Assembly (NCBI GenBank): GCA_022496185.1
Contig: WTXG01000025.1
Coordinates: forward strand, 62,001 to 126,000
Length of the DNA: 64,000 nt
DNA from: Multifurca ochricompacta
Lineage: Eukaryota > Basidiomycota > Agaricomycetes > Russulales > Russulaceae
Direction: 5' to 3'
The position numbers and the translations under genes were made by a program. The notes under the pieces are model-generated. The model did not search any database and was not told where the DNA came from. It was given only the letters and a program-made list of their open reading frames with translations. Below are positions 34,582 through 47,786 of this stretch, piece after piece (positions within the stretch are counted from its first letter, which is position 1; every line of letters starts with the position of its first letter).

Positions 34582-37500
34582 CTAAAGCCTGCTCTCGACG
34601 AGCGGCGTGTGTGCGCGCCACGACAACGTTCCTGAGCCAAATGCCGCATCGAGCGCCTCGCGCACCGTCCGGGCAAAGACGAACTGCATCCGTGCACGTA
34701 CCTCCTTCGGTACATCATGCTCAACATCCTTCCTATTTGCCCAAGGCAGATCACCTTGTTCGCACCTGCACGGTGTGCACCTAATACTTTCTCTTTGATA
34801 CCGCCGACGGGCGAGACACGTCCACGAAGTGTGATCTGGACCGACGAGTTAAAAAAAAAAAAAGGAAATGATTCTGGTCTAATGGGAAGTGCACACCTCT
34901 CCAGTCATTGCGGTAGTAGGAGGAACACACTTTCCGGTCAAGAGAGACACGATCGCGCAGACCTACCCATCCCTTCCGATCAGCCACCAGAAGCATGCAT
35001 CGTCGGATGAAAACGTGCTTACCATGGCGACACCTGCCTCGGACCATCCTTCTTCTGCGCACCTGCCGGGAAGTGCAAGTGCACATCTATTGTGGCATCC
35101 GGTATGCGCAGCGGGTCCTGCGCACGCTTGTTGGTGATACTGAGATCATACGAGTGCATCTTAACCCAGCTAAGCGCGAGCTCTGCACTCTCCTTAATTA
35201 CCTAAATAAAACCCGATCGTTTTATTAGCACTCGTACTTCGCCCCTCACCTCCACAGAAAAAAAAGAACGCACATCGCCGAGTGAACCGGTGAGCTTGAG
35301 GTGCCCGTTACCAGGCGTGGCGATACTCTCAACGGGCATGATTTCGCCTTCTCCCATGCCAGTTACGACGAGCCCCCACACAACTCCGCGCCTTGCCTCG
35401 CGCTCACGGTCCTCGCCATCGTACCGCGACAGCCCTAGGATGTTCTCCAGTTCGTCCGCCTCAACGATCGGATCGTAGCCGACGTCGCCGTCTCTGCCGC
35501 GCTTGACCAACGCGCCAGTGGTTTCCGAAGCTAGGGGTGAGGCTGGGAGAGAGGAAGTTGGGGATGGTAGTGAGGAAGGTGGCAGACCCCGCGCGTCGAC
35601 GTGCCCTGCCCATTCGACTGCCTTGAAGCGAACTACTCCGCCGATGGCCCGCTCGAGCGCACGTACGCCCGCTTCACGCGTGTAATGCGTGACGACTTGG
35701 AGGAGCGCAGGCTCGGTCAATTGGACATGCGCTGCGGAGAGCCCGTTCTGCGTGAGCTGCTTCGGGAGGAGGAAGCGCCGTGCGATATGCAGTTTCTCGT
35801 CGTGCGTGTAGCCAGACAGCTGAATCACTTCACATCGGTCGAGAAGTGGTGGTGCGATCGTGTCAAGCGAATTGGCTGTACAGATGAAGAGAACTTGGGA
35901 AAGATCCATCGGGACATTAACGTAATGATCCTTCCAGTCAATCGCGTCAGAAAGACTAAAATCAGGAGTGGAGGAGGGGTAAACGTACGTTGAAAGCAAC
36001 GTTCTGCTCCGGGTCGAGCACCTCCAGCAATGCTGCCGAAGGATCACCGTGGTAGTTTGACTGACCGACCTTGTCGATCTCATCTCTGTCATTAATATCA
36101 ATGTTGTTTAACATGTGTGACTCTGCAAAACGAAGGCAAACTCTCACAATAGAAGAACAGGATCCATGCGCCCAGCCTTGCGCAGCGCCTGTGCAAGTAA
36201 ACCGGGTCCACTTGCTACGTATGTCCGGCGGTGGCCTCGTATCTCGGCTTCATCACGTACGCCACCAAGCGCGATGCGTTGGAATGGCCGGCCAAGTGCA
36301 CGAGCGATTGACTGTCCCAAGGATGTCTTTCCCGTACCGGGTGGACCAACAAACCTGAGGAAAAATAAAAATGCTCAATGACGTCATAGAGAGAGAGAGC
36401 GATAGGGAAGTGACGAACAATAAGATGGGGGCTTTAATGCCTTTGCCCGCTTTTGGCGGGCTTTGCACTTGAGTTGAAGATGATGCTGGAATCTCACTCG
36501 CCTTAACGAGGGCTCTACACGCGTTCTCCGGTTCTTTCTCCTTGTCCTCTGCATCTGTGGCGGTAGCGGAATCCTCAATGGATTTCTTAAGGGTGACTTC
36601 CTGTGCCTTGGCCTGTTCCGCCTCTGCCTCTTGCACAATCAAGGCGCGCAGACGGACGACGGCGAGGTATTCTATCAATCGGCGCTTGACCTTATCGAGG
36701 CCAAAGTGGTCCTCATCGAGTTGCGACTTGGCATTAGTGAGAAATCTGATCGTGTTATGGTGTCTGAGCCAGCAGCGGCAGGGGCCCAGGGCAAGGCGGT
36801 GAGCCATTCGAGCTAAGCAGGGCAGTACCGTCCGTGGCAAAATCAGGGCAATATGTAGCCGAGGGAGTGTGGAGTACGTACATAGTTCCTAACAACACCG
36901 TGTTCTGCGTTCTGTGGAGGAATGCGCTTGAGGCGGCGGGCCTCCGCGGAAGCGATGCGGCGCACTTCGCTACCGGGGGGAAGTGTGTCAACACGACGAA
37001 TAAGTGTGTCGAGTTCATCCTCATCCTCGACGCCATTTCCTGTACCGTGCACGTCAGTGTTGCCTGGCTCGAGGCGCTGTAATTCCGCATTGATGGCGGC
37101 GAGCTGCTGGCGCAAGAAGAGCGCTTTCTGTTGCTTGGAAAGGGACTCATCTACGGCTGTAGCAATCTTGGTGCTAACCTCGACAATGGAGAGCTGTTTC
37201 GTTAATACATTTGTAACGTGTTGAAGGCGCAGGGAAGGAGATTCGGTGGAGAGGAGGACTATCGAGAAGCAAATATATTAGCGCCTTGTCGCGGAGTTGC
37301 GAGGGGTACGGAAACGGGAAAGTGGCGAGAGGGAATATCATGCTCAATAGCTCTTAGGTAGAAACCACTCCAAACTGCGGATGTGAAAATTCTTCGGAAT
37401 TAAGTTTAAGAAGAAAGTGGCCCGGCCGGACTGAGGGGTCGGGTACGGCAATAGCAAATAGATTTTCGGAAAATGGATAACTCACTGAGCTTCTCGGCAT

Positions 37501-38081
37501 GTTCTGCACCAACGGCGGACACAATGGCGTCAGCGAGGGCGGCTGCTTTATGTGGTTCCGTCTCATCGACGAGGTGGGCGATGCGGGACCAGCTCTCACG
37601 CTTTCGCGCGGATTGGGAATTATCCTGTGCGAAACGCTCCAAGAGGCGAATTGCGGCAGCTTTGAAGTCCTGAACGATATCCGCTGATGGAGGTGAGTCG
37701 GCATCTGGTGCGGGGTAGGTGACATCTACGCGGGGAAGTGGGAAGTAGTCGTTAGGTACTTGAGGGGGTTTGACCAAACAGAGGCGAGCGATGCCGGTGA
37801 GAGTGAGGAGGTAAGGATCATCTGATTGAGGGCGAGGGCGAACGAAGCGAGTGATGCGGGCGGTGACACCCCACTTATTCACAGAAGTGTTTCCTTCAAA
37901 TTGAATCAGGGGAGCAGCAGCGAGAACGGGATTACTGAGGGATGAATCAATCAAATGAATTAGAGCGTCTGCTTGTTTATGGGTGATTGGGAAAGTGACG
38001 CGTGCAGCTGGAAGTAGAATAAGAGGGAAAGGTAGTGTAATTAGTGGTAGAGTTGGCTGTTCAGGTTGAGGTTGAGACATG
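34582..38081 (-). CDS. Peroxisomal Lon protease, with two apparent 1-nt losses near the active site
   Basis: An ATP-dependent AAA+ serine protease of about 900 residues for peroxisomal matrix quality control. The N-terminus ([20 protein letters not shown]) is the LON substrate-binding domain with no mitochondrial presequence. A coiled middle ([19 protein letters not shown]) follows. Walker A is [12 protein letters not shown], Walker B is DPVLLLDEIDKV, and the sensor region is [20 protein letters not shown]. The protease domain has the lysine of the dyad in [15 protein letters not shown]. The C-terminus is VESRL, an SRL peroxisomal targeting signal. The catalytic serine region should read DGPSAGVAM, but the codons run GGT CCG AGG CAG: one base is missing at 35037-35040. 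A second loss near 34749 breaks [11 protein letters not shown]. Both are restored by one base each. About ten introns are present. Confidence 0.87.
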
Positions 38082-39311
38082 GATGATGGAATGGAATGGA
38101 TGGAATGTATTGATTTCTTGTGACGATGACCGATGACAAACTGGGGACTTGGGAGGAGGAGTTGTTTATGATGTGTTATGTTATGGTTATATTTATTATA
38201 TATTATATCATAACCGCATATAATCACATGATCTCAGCTCATTCCACGCAACGCTAGGCTAGCTGGCTTGGTCTATTGGGTTGGGTCTGGAACACCTCTG
38301 TCTCCGAAACCGGGGATGGGGATGGGAATTGGAATGAAACACACCCAATTTGTTTCATCAATGTCGATTCAGAAGATAGGTTAAGTTAGGTGGGGGAGGA
38401 AGGGGGTTAGGTAGACGATTTATTGACACTATCCTATCTCATACATGTAAGGGGGGAAACAACAACAAAACTTGATCACTTGCTTGATCACTTGCTTGAC
38501 CCTCGATACGCATCCGCCCCCATTCCCGATAGATGGCCGACAGACGGCAGAGAACAAGAGAACACACTCTTGGAAACTCGAGCCAGTCGGCGTTTGTATT
38601 GGCAATCTACCTCCTTCAAACTCAAAAGCTTAGGCTTTGCTACACACATGTAGCACACATTTTGTTCGACCCTTCGACCCACATGTGCGATGAAGATGGG
38701 CACGTGATGTCGCACTCGGTCACTCGGCTATTTCAAGTCCATGACACGAGTGAGAAAAACTTCCGTAACTTCCGTACATGAACACGCGTGAAAGGATCAA
38801 GAAAATGAAATGTATATTGAGCCTGAAGCACGGTCTCAGTAAGAGTGATATCGATCGATACAGGTGGGGTAGACGCTCAAAAAAAAATATAGAAAAAAGA
38901 AGAAAAGTAAGTAAGAAACCAAAAAAAAGAAAAAGAAAAAAGAAGGGGGAAAAGGTGAAGTGGGTGACCGTGGCTAGTATACGTAATGCCTGTAATCTGG
39001 ACGAAATTGCTCTACTTAACGTAAGGGCTACTACTACTACTACGACTATAACAAACAAAAAAACCGACTGACTTTGAACTTGAGTAAAACTATAACGTTT
39101 GCTGAGATCGCGATGCTGTTGAATTGTTGTGCCTCCTTCAGATGGCAAGTGATTGTGATGAGACGATTGCATAAAAAAAAGAAAAGAGAATTGACAGATG
39201 TGACGAGACAATAGGCAGAGGTGGGAACATCCTCAACCAGAGCAGTAAAGAAGAAAATAACGAGGAAAAGAAAAAGAAAAAAAAAAGTTGGAACGAGCGG
39301 AAATTAGTCCT
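38082..39311. other. Intergenic
   Basis: About 1.2 kb containing the Lon promoter and the 3' flank of the importin gene. It has A-rich runs (38880-38945) and a tandem TTGATCACTTGC duplication at 38473-38498. No coding sequence was recognised. Confidence 0.45.
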
Positions 39312-42300
39312 TCATGCTGTTGCGCGCTTAACCATCTGTGTAGTTCATCAGACTCCATGAAAACGATTTGTAAGGAGGAGCAACGTACCTCGCGCGCCCA
39401 CTTGATCGTCGTCTTCGTTTCCTTGTCGTAACCCTTTCGCGAGACTAAACTCGTCCCGATCCATTCCGCCAGCAAAAGTGGTTTCAGCTCGCCACTCGGG
39501 AACGCGTCAGCAAGGTCACCGATAACTCCATACGCGAGCTTGTCCAGCGGCTCCCCGCTGTTGTCGTCGGCAAGTACCTTTTGCACAAGCTCAAGGATCG
39601 CAGGCACGTGAGAGACTAGTAGCTGGGCTACGAACATAAAACGCACACAGATTGAGCATGTAAGTATCGTGATGATGAGAGAGAAAACAGAAAGTGGGAA
39701 AATAGTAACTTACCCCGCTCAGTCTTCTTGAAGCCGGTGATGACACCTGTATGAGCTTCGAGGATGCCTTCGCGCAAGTTTGCAATGTAGTCGATGGACT
39801 CATAATCAAGCTGCAGGCCAGGATAATCAGCGATTATGTAAGGGCGAGACAAGGAGTGTAGAGCTGACACGCACTGGGTTGGCTTGCAATGCTGCCGCCT
39901 GCCTGAGCACCGTCATTGCAGTCTCTAAATACGGCTCAAACTTAGGCCCAATCGCCAGAGCAATGTCACCGAAGCAAGCCAGGATGGAAATCTTCACGTT
40001 CCGGTTCAGCACCTCACTTGATAGGTTCTCCAGCAGCACCGTTACGAACGCTTGCGCGTATTGTTCTGTTTGATCGCCTAGAGCACGCGTGATGTCGCCG
40101 ATGATGCCCACAGCGACTGTGCAGAGCTGCGTGTCATCGTACGCCTTCAACGCCGGGTATAGGAACGGCAAGAACGCCGGGATGTAGGGCGCAAACTTAG
40201 ACTCTATCGCAGCGGATAGCGAACCAATCACGAGGAAAGCGTCTTCAAGAATTGTTGATGTCTTGCCCGCCGATTGAATGAGCTGGAGGAGTAGCGTCAT
40301 GACGCGATCGGCGAGGGGCTGGATTCCCACGCCTAGTTTGCGTATGACGCTCTACAGAGGCATAATGAAGTGTCAAGAAACGGTGGAGAGCTGAAGAGGA
40401 GACAGGAATGCATACAACGGTGACGCTGCACAAATTACTTTGCAGGTCGTTCCAGTTGTTGCGGTCATCGGCGCCGAGGATTTGATTCTATATACAACGA
40501 ATGATCTTAGCCATAGATACATAACAAGAAAATATGCACATCAACGTCGCACCTGGACGTTGAGGAGGTGCTCCATGCGATCCAAAATTTTTAGTGCCGT
40601 GTTAGACACGACCTGCAAGCAATCTGGAGTCGCCTGTTGGACAAAGGAGGTGATGGCTTCATAAGCAGACGTGCGGTAGTTCGATTCGTTGCCCGCACTG
40701 GTTAAAAGACGATCAGCACGGTGAACGGGTCAACGAAAAAGGGCAAAACGGTCACCCACGTCTCTGTGACTTGTAGCAATGCACCGACAATACCTTCAAA
40801 GTACGGTGAAAGCGGACCGGTATTCTGCTCCTCGCTTGAATCATAAAGCTCGTACAGCCCATCGGCAAGGTTCATCAACGCCCAACAGCAATTTGCGATA
40901 ATATGCGGGCTATCTTGCAGCCCCGCTACGAGCGCACTCACGAGTGCATGCAAATGTACATCTGGTTTGATGGACGTAATAAGGCTCTCGCAAATGCGGC
41001 CAAGGGTCCAGGCAGTTGTGTCCTTGACCTGTGACTGTGGGTCTGACATCATGTTGATCAAGATTGGTAACGCCTGGTTGACAAGCGGGGTAAGCACGGT
41101 AGGGTCTGGCCCAACGAGGATCGAACCAAAGGCCATCACGGCAGCCTCGCGTTGGTGCCAGTTTTCCTGCTTAATGTTCGCCTCGATGAAGGGAATCACG
41201 GCAGGGACGATTGGGTCGTGCACTGCCTGAGCAAGGAAGGAAAGACATGTGCCTGCGGCCATTGAGACGTTCCATTCACCCTCCTCAGCATCTTCGTCTT
41301 GGCGGGTAAGGAGCTGGAGGAGCACGGGGACGACTTCTGGAAGGGCGATCTTGGCAAAGTACTTGGGTGGTTCTATTTCTCCATCCAAGAGACCCTAAGC
41401 AGTATTGTAGAACACGCGTCACTTGATACATAAAGCATGTCATAACGTACCTCCTGGGCGTCGAGGTAATCGCTTTCAAGATTGGTTTCTTCCTCGGCAA
41501 CGGACGTCCAAAACTCGATCGCTTGCAGTGCGACAGCCTCTTCCTCTGATTTCATACCCATCACGGTTAACTATGACATATGGTCAGTGGTGAAACGACC
41601 CATTTAAGATGAAGTAAAATGATCTTACCCCGAAAAGAGCGCGTTCCATGTAATAGGCCATCTTATTGTAATACAAGGTCATGATTCGCACCAGACATTC
41701 AAAAGCCATAGCCTGCACTTGGACGGATGGGCTCTGGGTGGCCTCGCATACCACTTGCATGATGTAATTGCGCTCGCCCTGGGGAGTTGTTTGAACCGCT
41801 AACTCGAGGTCAAAAAACAAAAAGCGGACATACCTCCCGCTCAAAGTTTTCACGAATAAACGAGAGTGAGTTGTAGAGCGCTTGCATAGCGGCAAGCTGG
41901 ACATCCGTTGAGGCCTCCTCCTTCCGTGCTCCATGGACGACTGCAGTCAAGATCTCATCCGCGCGTACGCTTAACACGTCAGGGTCCTAGGTGGGGTGTT
42001 GAACGGCAATCAATACCCTGATCCTTACTCAAAAGAGAGAGCAAGGACGTACCAACACCTCGCAGATGAAGCCGATCGCGCTGAGCGTCGATTGCCGTAA
42101 GGGCACGCTTGTGCCAGTGTTGATGAAGCGAAGAAGAATCTCGATTAGATCTGGCCACTGGCCTTGGGGGAGTTCCACGGTTGCGATCGCCGCGACGCTC
42201 TGCGCAGAGACGGTGCCGGCCTTGACCTGCTCGGAGTGAAGCCCACGAAGAACGAACTCCTTGATCTCGTTACGGATCTTGACATCGAGGGAGAGCCAGC

Positions 42301-42822
42301 GATTCGAGTACTCTGCCTGACGCGCGCTGTCCTGTGGGAGGTCGATACAAAAATGAGTGAAGGAAAAGAAACGCGATGTTGAATGAAGGCGAGGAAAGGG
42401 GGGGAAGAGGAGGAGGAGGGGGAGGGGGAGAGTAGAGGGGGAACTGTAGAGATACTGGCGCGACGTACGCGGGCAGTGAGTGCGTTCTTGAGTGCGAGAC
42501 CGGCAGCATTGCGGACAAACACGGGGCTAGCTTCATTGGCGAGCTCGGAGGCGAGTGTGTGCACGTACCCGGGCTACGCGCACGGGAGTTAACAGGGTGG
42601 AAAAGGAAGAAGACGATAGTGAATAAAGGCGACGCACATAGTTTTCCCGGGATGCCTGCTCAAGTTTTTGGGTAGCATTTTCACGCGTAGCTTGATCTGA
42701 TAGGGGAAAAGGATGAGGACCGGTAGTTTGAAGGAAAGACTCAAGTGCGCGACCCAGCCGTATGAAGATGAGAGAACTATACCTGGTGAAAGGGAATTGG
42801 CAAGGAGCTCGCCGGCGTTCAT
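39312..42822 (-). CDS. KAP95: Importin subunit beta-1 (karyopherin Kap95)
   Basis: The nuclear import receptor that binds importin-alpha or cargo directly and interacts with Ran-GTP and nucleoporins. It begins MNAGELLANSLSPDQATREN, the usual HEAT-1 start, and runs through tandem HEAT repeats: PVFVRNAAGLALKNALTARV, LRQSTLSAIGFICEVL, MQALYNSLSFIRENFERE, the acidic-loop region DEDAEEGEWNVSMAAGTCLS, and VKDTTAWTLGRICESL. The C-terminus is IKWAREMVKRATA. About thirteen exons with 50-90 bp introns give roughly 860 residues, normal for the family. The last exon encodes just MVKRATA and a stop. No frame breaks were found. Confidence 0.93.
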
Positions 42823-43183
42823 TGTCGTAAACTGGATCAGAAGAACGGCGAGATGAGAGAGCGAAAGGAAAGAATGAGTAAAGAAAAAATATCTCACAAA
42901 GAGGAGAGGGAAAAAAAACCGAAAGAAAGAAAGACGAAGAGTGTGATTGCGAGATTGGCACAAGTGCGGTGTTGTGTGTGTGCGTGTGTGTGTGGGTTGT
43001 ATATTAACTAACAATAAAAAAAAGAGAGAAAGAGAGAAAGAGTATGTAAAAGTTCTTATATATTTCATTCATTTCATTTCATTTGTATTATTTTCTTGGT
43101 CTACAGCACAGCAACATCAACAGCAACATTCACACCAGCACCAATAGGTCAAAGTTTCATTCAAAAAACAAAACACAAAACTC
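42823..43183. promoter_or_regulatory. Bidirectional promoter region, importin-beta / LSm7
   Basis: 361 bp between divergent start codons. It contains a (GT)n stretch near 42971-42997 and TTCATTTCAT repeats at 43066-43085. There is no obvious TATA box. Confidence 0.5.
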
Positions 43184-43862
43184 ATGGCAGATCGGGTACG
43201 TCTGATCGTTTGCTTCACTCACGCAAAAGGACACTCTCCTTATCTATTGTTCCACCCACCTTCTCACCTCTTTTCATCCAGGGTCGTGGCACAGCGCGAG
43301 GACCACATCGGGGCACTCCTGCACCGCGTGGCGGCCGTCATGGCGGGCCTCAAGGTTCTCAACCAATGCTCGACAAACCTAAGCGTGAGGCGATCCTGGA
43401 CCTCGCCAAGTACGTCAACTCGCGTATCCGAGTCAAGTTCACCGGCGGTCGCGAGGGTGTGTGTTTCTCTAACACCTCTTTTCAACCCGGACCTGGGCAT
43501 TTCTTTGTGCTGGTGTACATGTGTTGATGGAATAATCCACCCTCCTCTCCCCCCTTTTCATACCACCCACCTACGTCGGCTCACACTTTTGGTAAAACAG
43601 TGACTGGTATACTCAAGGGATACGACCAACTGCTCAATCTTGTCCTTGATGAAGTGCAAGAACAAGTACAAGGTACAACATGAAACATGACTTATCTTTC
43701 TTTATCCTTCTTGCCTGCTTGCTGATTTCCTGGCGTCTTGCAGAACCAGAACCGCGCATACGCACACTCGGCCTCGCTGTGCTCCGCGGACCCACAATCA
43801 CACTGCTGAGTCCCGTCGATGGGCTCGAAGAGATCTCGAACCCGTTCATCTCCCAAGAATGA
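43184..43862 (+). CDS. LSM7: U6 snRNA-associated Sm-like protein LSm7
   Basis: A subunit of the LSm1-7 and LSm2-8 rings, acting in mRNA decapping and U6 snRNA stability. Four exons, 43184-43195, 43282-43456, 43601-43672 and 43744-43862, give 125 residues. After a Gly/Arg-rich N-terminus (RGRGTARGPHRGTPAPRGG) come Sm1 (AILDLAKYVNSRIRVKFTGG, GILKGYDQLLNLVLDEV) and Sm2 (RTLGLAVLRGPTITLLSPVD). The first exon is only 12 nt (MADR). The RGG-like tail before the Sm fold is longer than in yeast LSm7. Confidence 0.92.
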
Positions 43863-44583
43863 GAGTATGATGAACCTCTCCGTCTCATGTCATATACCTG
43901 TCCTCCCTTTTTTTTCCCACGCCAATCAGAGAGATTTGTATTTGGTTTGGGTTTGGGTTTGGTATTTGTAGTCGTGGTCAATCAAATCACACGCGCACGC
44001 TCATCTACTTGCCTATGGCGTACATAATACGGTGATGCATGGGTTAGAGTGTTGCACCATCCCCAGGCAGATTGTATGCACAGTGCATGTAACTAGCCCT
44101 ACCAGCAACCATAACACGACGCACCATTGAGACGAGTGAGTGGATTTGACAACGTAGCAACCGTTGCGGTCGCAAGGGGGGGGGGGGACAACAAGCAGGC
44201 AACAAGCAGGATATCGAAACGAAACCTGGATGGAGGGGGAGGGGGGGGAAGGAACATCGGAGCAAGTACGATATCAGGAGCATTGATATCAGAACCATTA
44301 GAAGCAAAAAAAAAAAAAGGTTTAACAGAATGCGGGTTGATGTGAGATATATGTGTACAGGCAGGATGCTTGATGAGGTTATGATGATAAGGCGGGAGAA
44401 CTTTAAGATAGTGGTGAAATTGGTGATGATGGCCATGGTAGCAAGAATGCTGTTGCATTCACATGTGAGTGAGAGTAAGACGAAATGTGTCCTTTCCTCA
44501 CGCCCGGGTCCCAGCCCTTTAGCGGGGCAGCTCTGATGATAACGACGGCCCGTTCACGCCCACCACAGGGTCGGTGAGGTTGA
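43863..44583. other. Intergenic, convergent
   Basis: About 720 bp with a G12 run (44176-44187) and another G-rich stretch (44232-44248), and an A12 run near 44307. No coding sequence was recognised. Confidence 0.45.
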
Positions 44584-47500
44584 CTACCCCTTCGTTGGTC
44601 GGCAAATAGCGTCCTCCCCTTGCTCCACATAGGAATGCGGAAGAACATCAGGTGGCACTTTCACCCGCATTCCTCTCCACCCCACCGCCTCTGCCCCGTT
44701 CACCTCGGTGGTGGCACCCTTTTCGCCATCTCCATCTCCATAGCCCTCATCCTCGCCACTCTCCTCCCATCTGACCAGATCGACGCCCACATCATATTGC
44801 GAACTTAGCGACGACGGTGCTGGCGACTCGCTGCCCGCGGACAGCGAGTCTGGCGGGGAGGACGACGCCGAGCTAGTGCTCTGCGCGCTGCTACCACAAG
44901 GTCGAGGCGCGAACACGGCTATGCTTGGAGATGGCGTCCGTGCATGCACAGTGGTCATCGAATGTGAGTGTGCATGATGGGAGTGGAAATGCGAATGCGC
45001 TGTAGGCGTTGCAGTGGGCGAAGGAGCCAGCCGGGCACGAGCTGCAACCGATGCTGCTGCAGCCGCAGCCGCAGCATGAAATCGCGGTGGGTAGCGCGGC
45101 GACACGGGGTATGCTATGGTTGGTGACGGTGACGGCGCGCTTTCATAGTACACATATGGCTGCACGGACGGGTGTGGTGGAGGGGAGGGTGAAGAAGGAA
45201 GCGGTGTCATCACGGCCATTGTAAGTAATGGGAATGATTTGCTATTGAGGCCAGCGGACGACGGACCAGGTGGCCCGGAAAGTGAGCGACGTGGGGACGA
45301 TGGGATGAGATCGAGGTGGCGAGGGGCGCGACCACGAAGCCCAGGGAGGGAGCTGGGAAACGCTGGGGGTACAAATGGCTCACATGACGGGATATAGGGA
45401 ACTTTTGAAAGTATAGGATTGCTCTCGAGTACGGGCAATTGCTGCGGATACCCTACCACACTGTGTAACGCTTCTGGTGAGGAAGACACAGGCGAGCGAC
45501 TAGGGAGAGACTCCGATACAACATTGCGTTTGTCTCGTTCGCGCTCTGGCACTTCGGAAAGCGATAGTGACTGTATCGATTGGAGGTCATCCCCGTCATC
45601 TGTGAGAATCTCACTATTATTTGAAGAGGAGGCGTAGCCAGTGTTTATCTGACGCGCCTCCGTTGGCAAAGTTGCAAGCGCCAAACCTAAGCCGAGCTGA
45701 TTTTCGAACTGAGAACGGTCTTCTGCAGAGGCAGATAGTGGCGGTGGTGAAGTCCACCTTGAGCGCTTCGGTGCCATATGATCAGGCGTTGACGTGGATG
45801 GCCCTGGCGCGGGAGGGACTTCTGATGGGCGGGACTTCGATGGCATCTCCGATATGGTCTTGGGGTCTGGCACATCAACACTTGTGAGGCGCATGGGACT
45901 CGATCCAACTGTATAAGGCGCCTGAGGGGGAAACGGCGATAGCCGTGGTGGCACAAAAGCCGCTGTTGGTGATGTCGCAGAACTCAAGCCTTCTGTCCGT
46001 TCCTCGCATAGCTGCGCGATGGCGTAGATAGCACGCTCGGGACGTGTACTTAAGATCCTGGATGCCCGCATAAACTCACCACGAATCTGGTGGTGTAGCG
46101 TTATAGAACGATCTACAAAAAATAGATAGAGGTAGCCGACCGCTTACCGTGTATAGACCGTCGCTAGTGACACAGCGTGCCACATTAAAATCAGTCTCCA
46201 AAGGATCCTGTTCGAGAGAAGGAACAAATCAGCACTTGTATGCTGCAAAAAAATGGTCATTTCTTTACCTCAATGCAGAACCGATTCCGCTCTCGGGCAT
46301 CCTTGTAACGTGCAGGATCGAGCTAAAGGGAAAACGTGATCAGGAGAGAATCACCCGATGAGGTAGGTGATAGTGTTACATCATTTTGCCAGCCTTTGCT
46401 CTCTTTTTTAAGTAGACCTGCTCGGATCGATGCGACGCCAGTATTGTACAAAAAGTCACGGGAGAAGTATTTGAAGAAATCTATAAGTCTGGGAAAATTT
46501 AAAAAAAAAAGAACGTATCATTCAGGAACTGGGGTTATCACCCATATATAAAAGAAAAGAACATACAAATGGCCCACGCTGTCTGTATTTGCGGACTGCC
46601 ATCGCTGCCGGAGTAACTCGACGTCGTCAAAAAACCTTTGAAGTTGATCGGTTTATAAGCATCCGAAGCATCGCATACTTACGGAGTACACACCAAGTAT
46701 TGTACCCTCCGATGTGAGTGTCATCCTGTGGGAATGTAAGGAAATAGCGCACGTAAGCAACGAGGACATGGTGCGAACATGTGAAATAGGCCGCATTGGC
46801 GGCATCTGTTGCAAGTTAGGAAGTACTGGTGGATTCTTGACGTGGACCAAAAAATAGATAACAAGGAGCACATAGCCATATGAGGACAGGGTCCCCTTGT
46901 ATGGAGAGTTTATTTTCCTGGGGGAAGGGGAAGGGGAAGGGGGAGTAAGCACGTAACAGCGCTAACTCATAAACACGCGCAAAGGGTACCTTCGTTTACT
47001 CCACACCTTGACTGATTGGGCAATGTGTTATGTTAATAATATACTGGAGATGGAGATGGGACGGTTTCGGACTCACGAAAGAGGACCAAAGTTCTTACGC
47101 GAGCGGGATCGATCACGGCGTAGCAATATAGTAGGCGTGTATTCTCCAGAGCCAGTCGGTTTTCGAAGCCAATATCACAAGCGATGCCAAGGGGGAGTGC
47201 AGGAGAGGGGTCAAGCGATAGTTTGACTATGGGTATACGAGCGTGAGGAAGTGGCTTGACGTGAAATTTCGTTTCTGAGTGTCAAGATGGATGGGATGGG
47301 TAAGAAGGTGGCGAGAGGTATGTGTGATACATACCCCGCTCAAGCAGGTCACCAAGCATGGTCACAAGGTCAGTTGCAGAAAGCCTCTCCTCCGAGTCAA
47401 TCAAACAGCAAAGATCCATGTCTATGTTAATAGTAGTATCAACGTGTTGTAAAAGTGGAAAGCGTGGATTGCTTACCAGAGTTGCGGAGGCTAAAACCAT

Positions 47501-47786
47501 TGGCGGTGCTGCCAAAGGAGAGAAGACGACTATCGGGCTCTATTGTGCGAATGAGACGCTCTAGAAGCTTGCGGACATCCTCCTTGACCGCAAGCTCCTC
47601 AACTGTAGGGAGAAGTTGGACAACGAAATCAAAAAGACATTGAGAGAGGTCAGCTACGAAGCGTTGCCTGGACGCGCGAGGTTGGGCAGGGTCTGGATGG
47701 GAATGGGTGTGGGTGTGGGAATGGGAATGGGAATGGGGGACATGACGGGAAGCTGCTTTGGCGGAGTGCTGTGTTGCAACGGCCAT
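44584..47786 (-). CDS. Cid1-type non-canonical poly(A)/poly(U) polymerase
   Basis: An RNA-tailing nucleotidyltransferase. The N-terminus is His/Ser-rich (HVPHSHSHSHTHTHSHP). Next comes the DNA polymerase-beta-like core: LLSFGSTANGFSLRNS, then DMDLCCLID, giving the catalytic D-x-D. The third Asp lies in LGIACDIGFENRLALENT. The PAP-associated region includes LVLFLKVWSKRRKINSPYKG, SSYGYVLLVIYFLVH, and the nucleotide-recognition-like RFCIEDPFETDFNVARCV. A disordered Ser/Pro-rich C-terminal extension of nearly 500 residues (exon 44584-46071) contains an alanine run and further His-Ser repeats. About seven introns are present. Cid1 and Trf4 relatives uridylate or adenylate RNAs for decay. Which nucleotide is preferred cannot be told from the sequence here. 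Confidence 0.87.
46919..46944. repeat. (GGGGAA)n G-rich tract
   Basis: Four GGGG runs separated by AA on the plus strand, inside an intron of the Cid1-type gene (the transcript carries the C-rich complement). This is a potential G-quadruplex on the non-template strand. Confidence 0.6.
47697..47741. repeat. (GGGAAT/GGGTGT)n G-rich tract encoding His repeats
   Basis: Seven or more GGG runs at six-base spacing. In the minus-strand gene they encode the HSHSHSHTHTHSH segment of the Cid1-type protein. Confidence 0.7.

Noticed and set aside
42533..43068. Phe/Leu/Ser-rich minus-strand frames at the importin promoter
   Set aside because: They run across the importin first exons, introns and CT-rich promoter DNA without splice logic.
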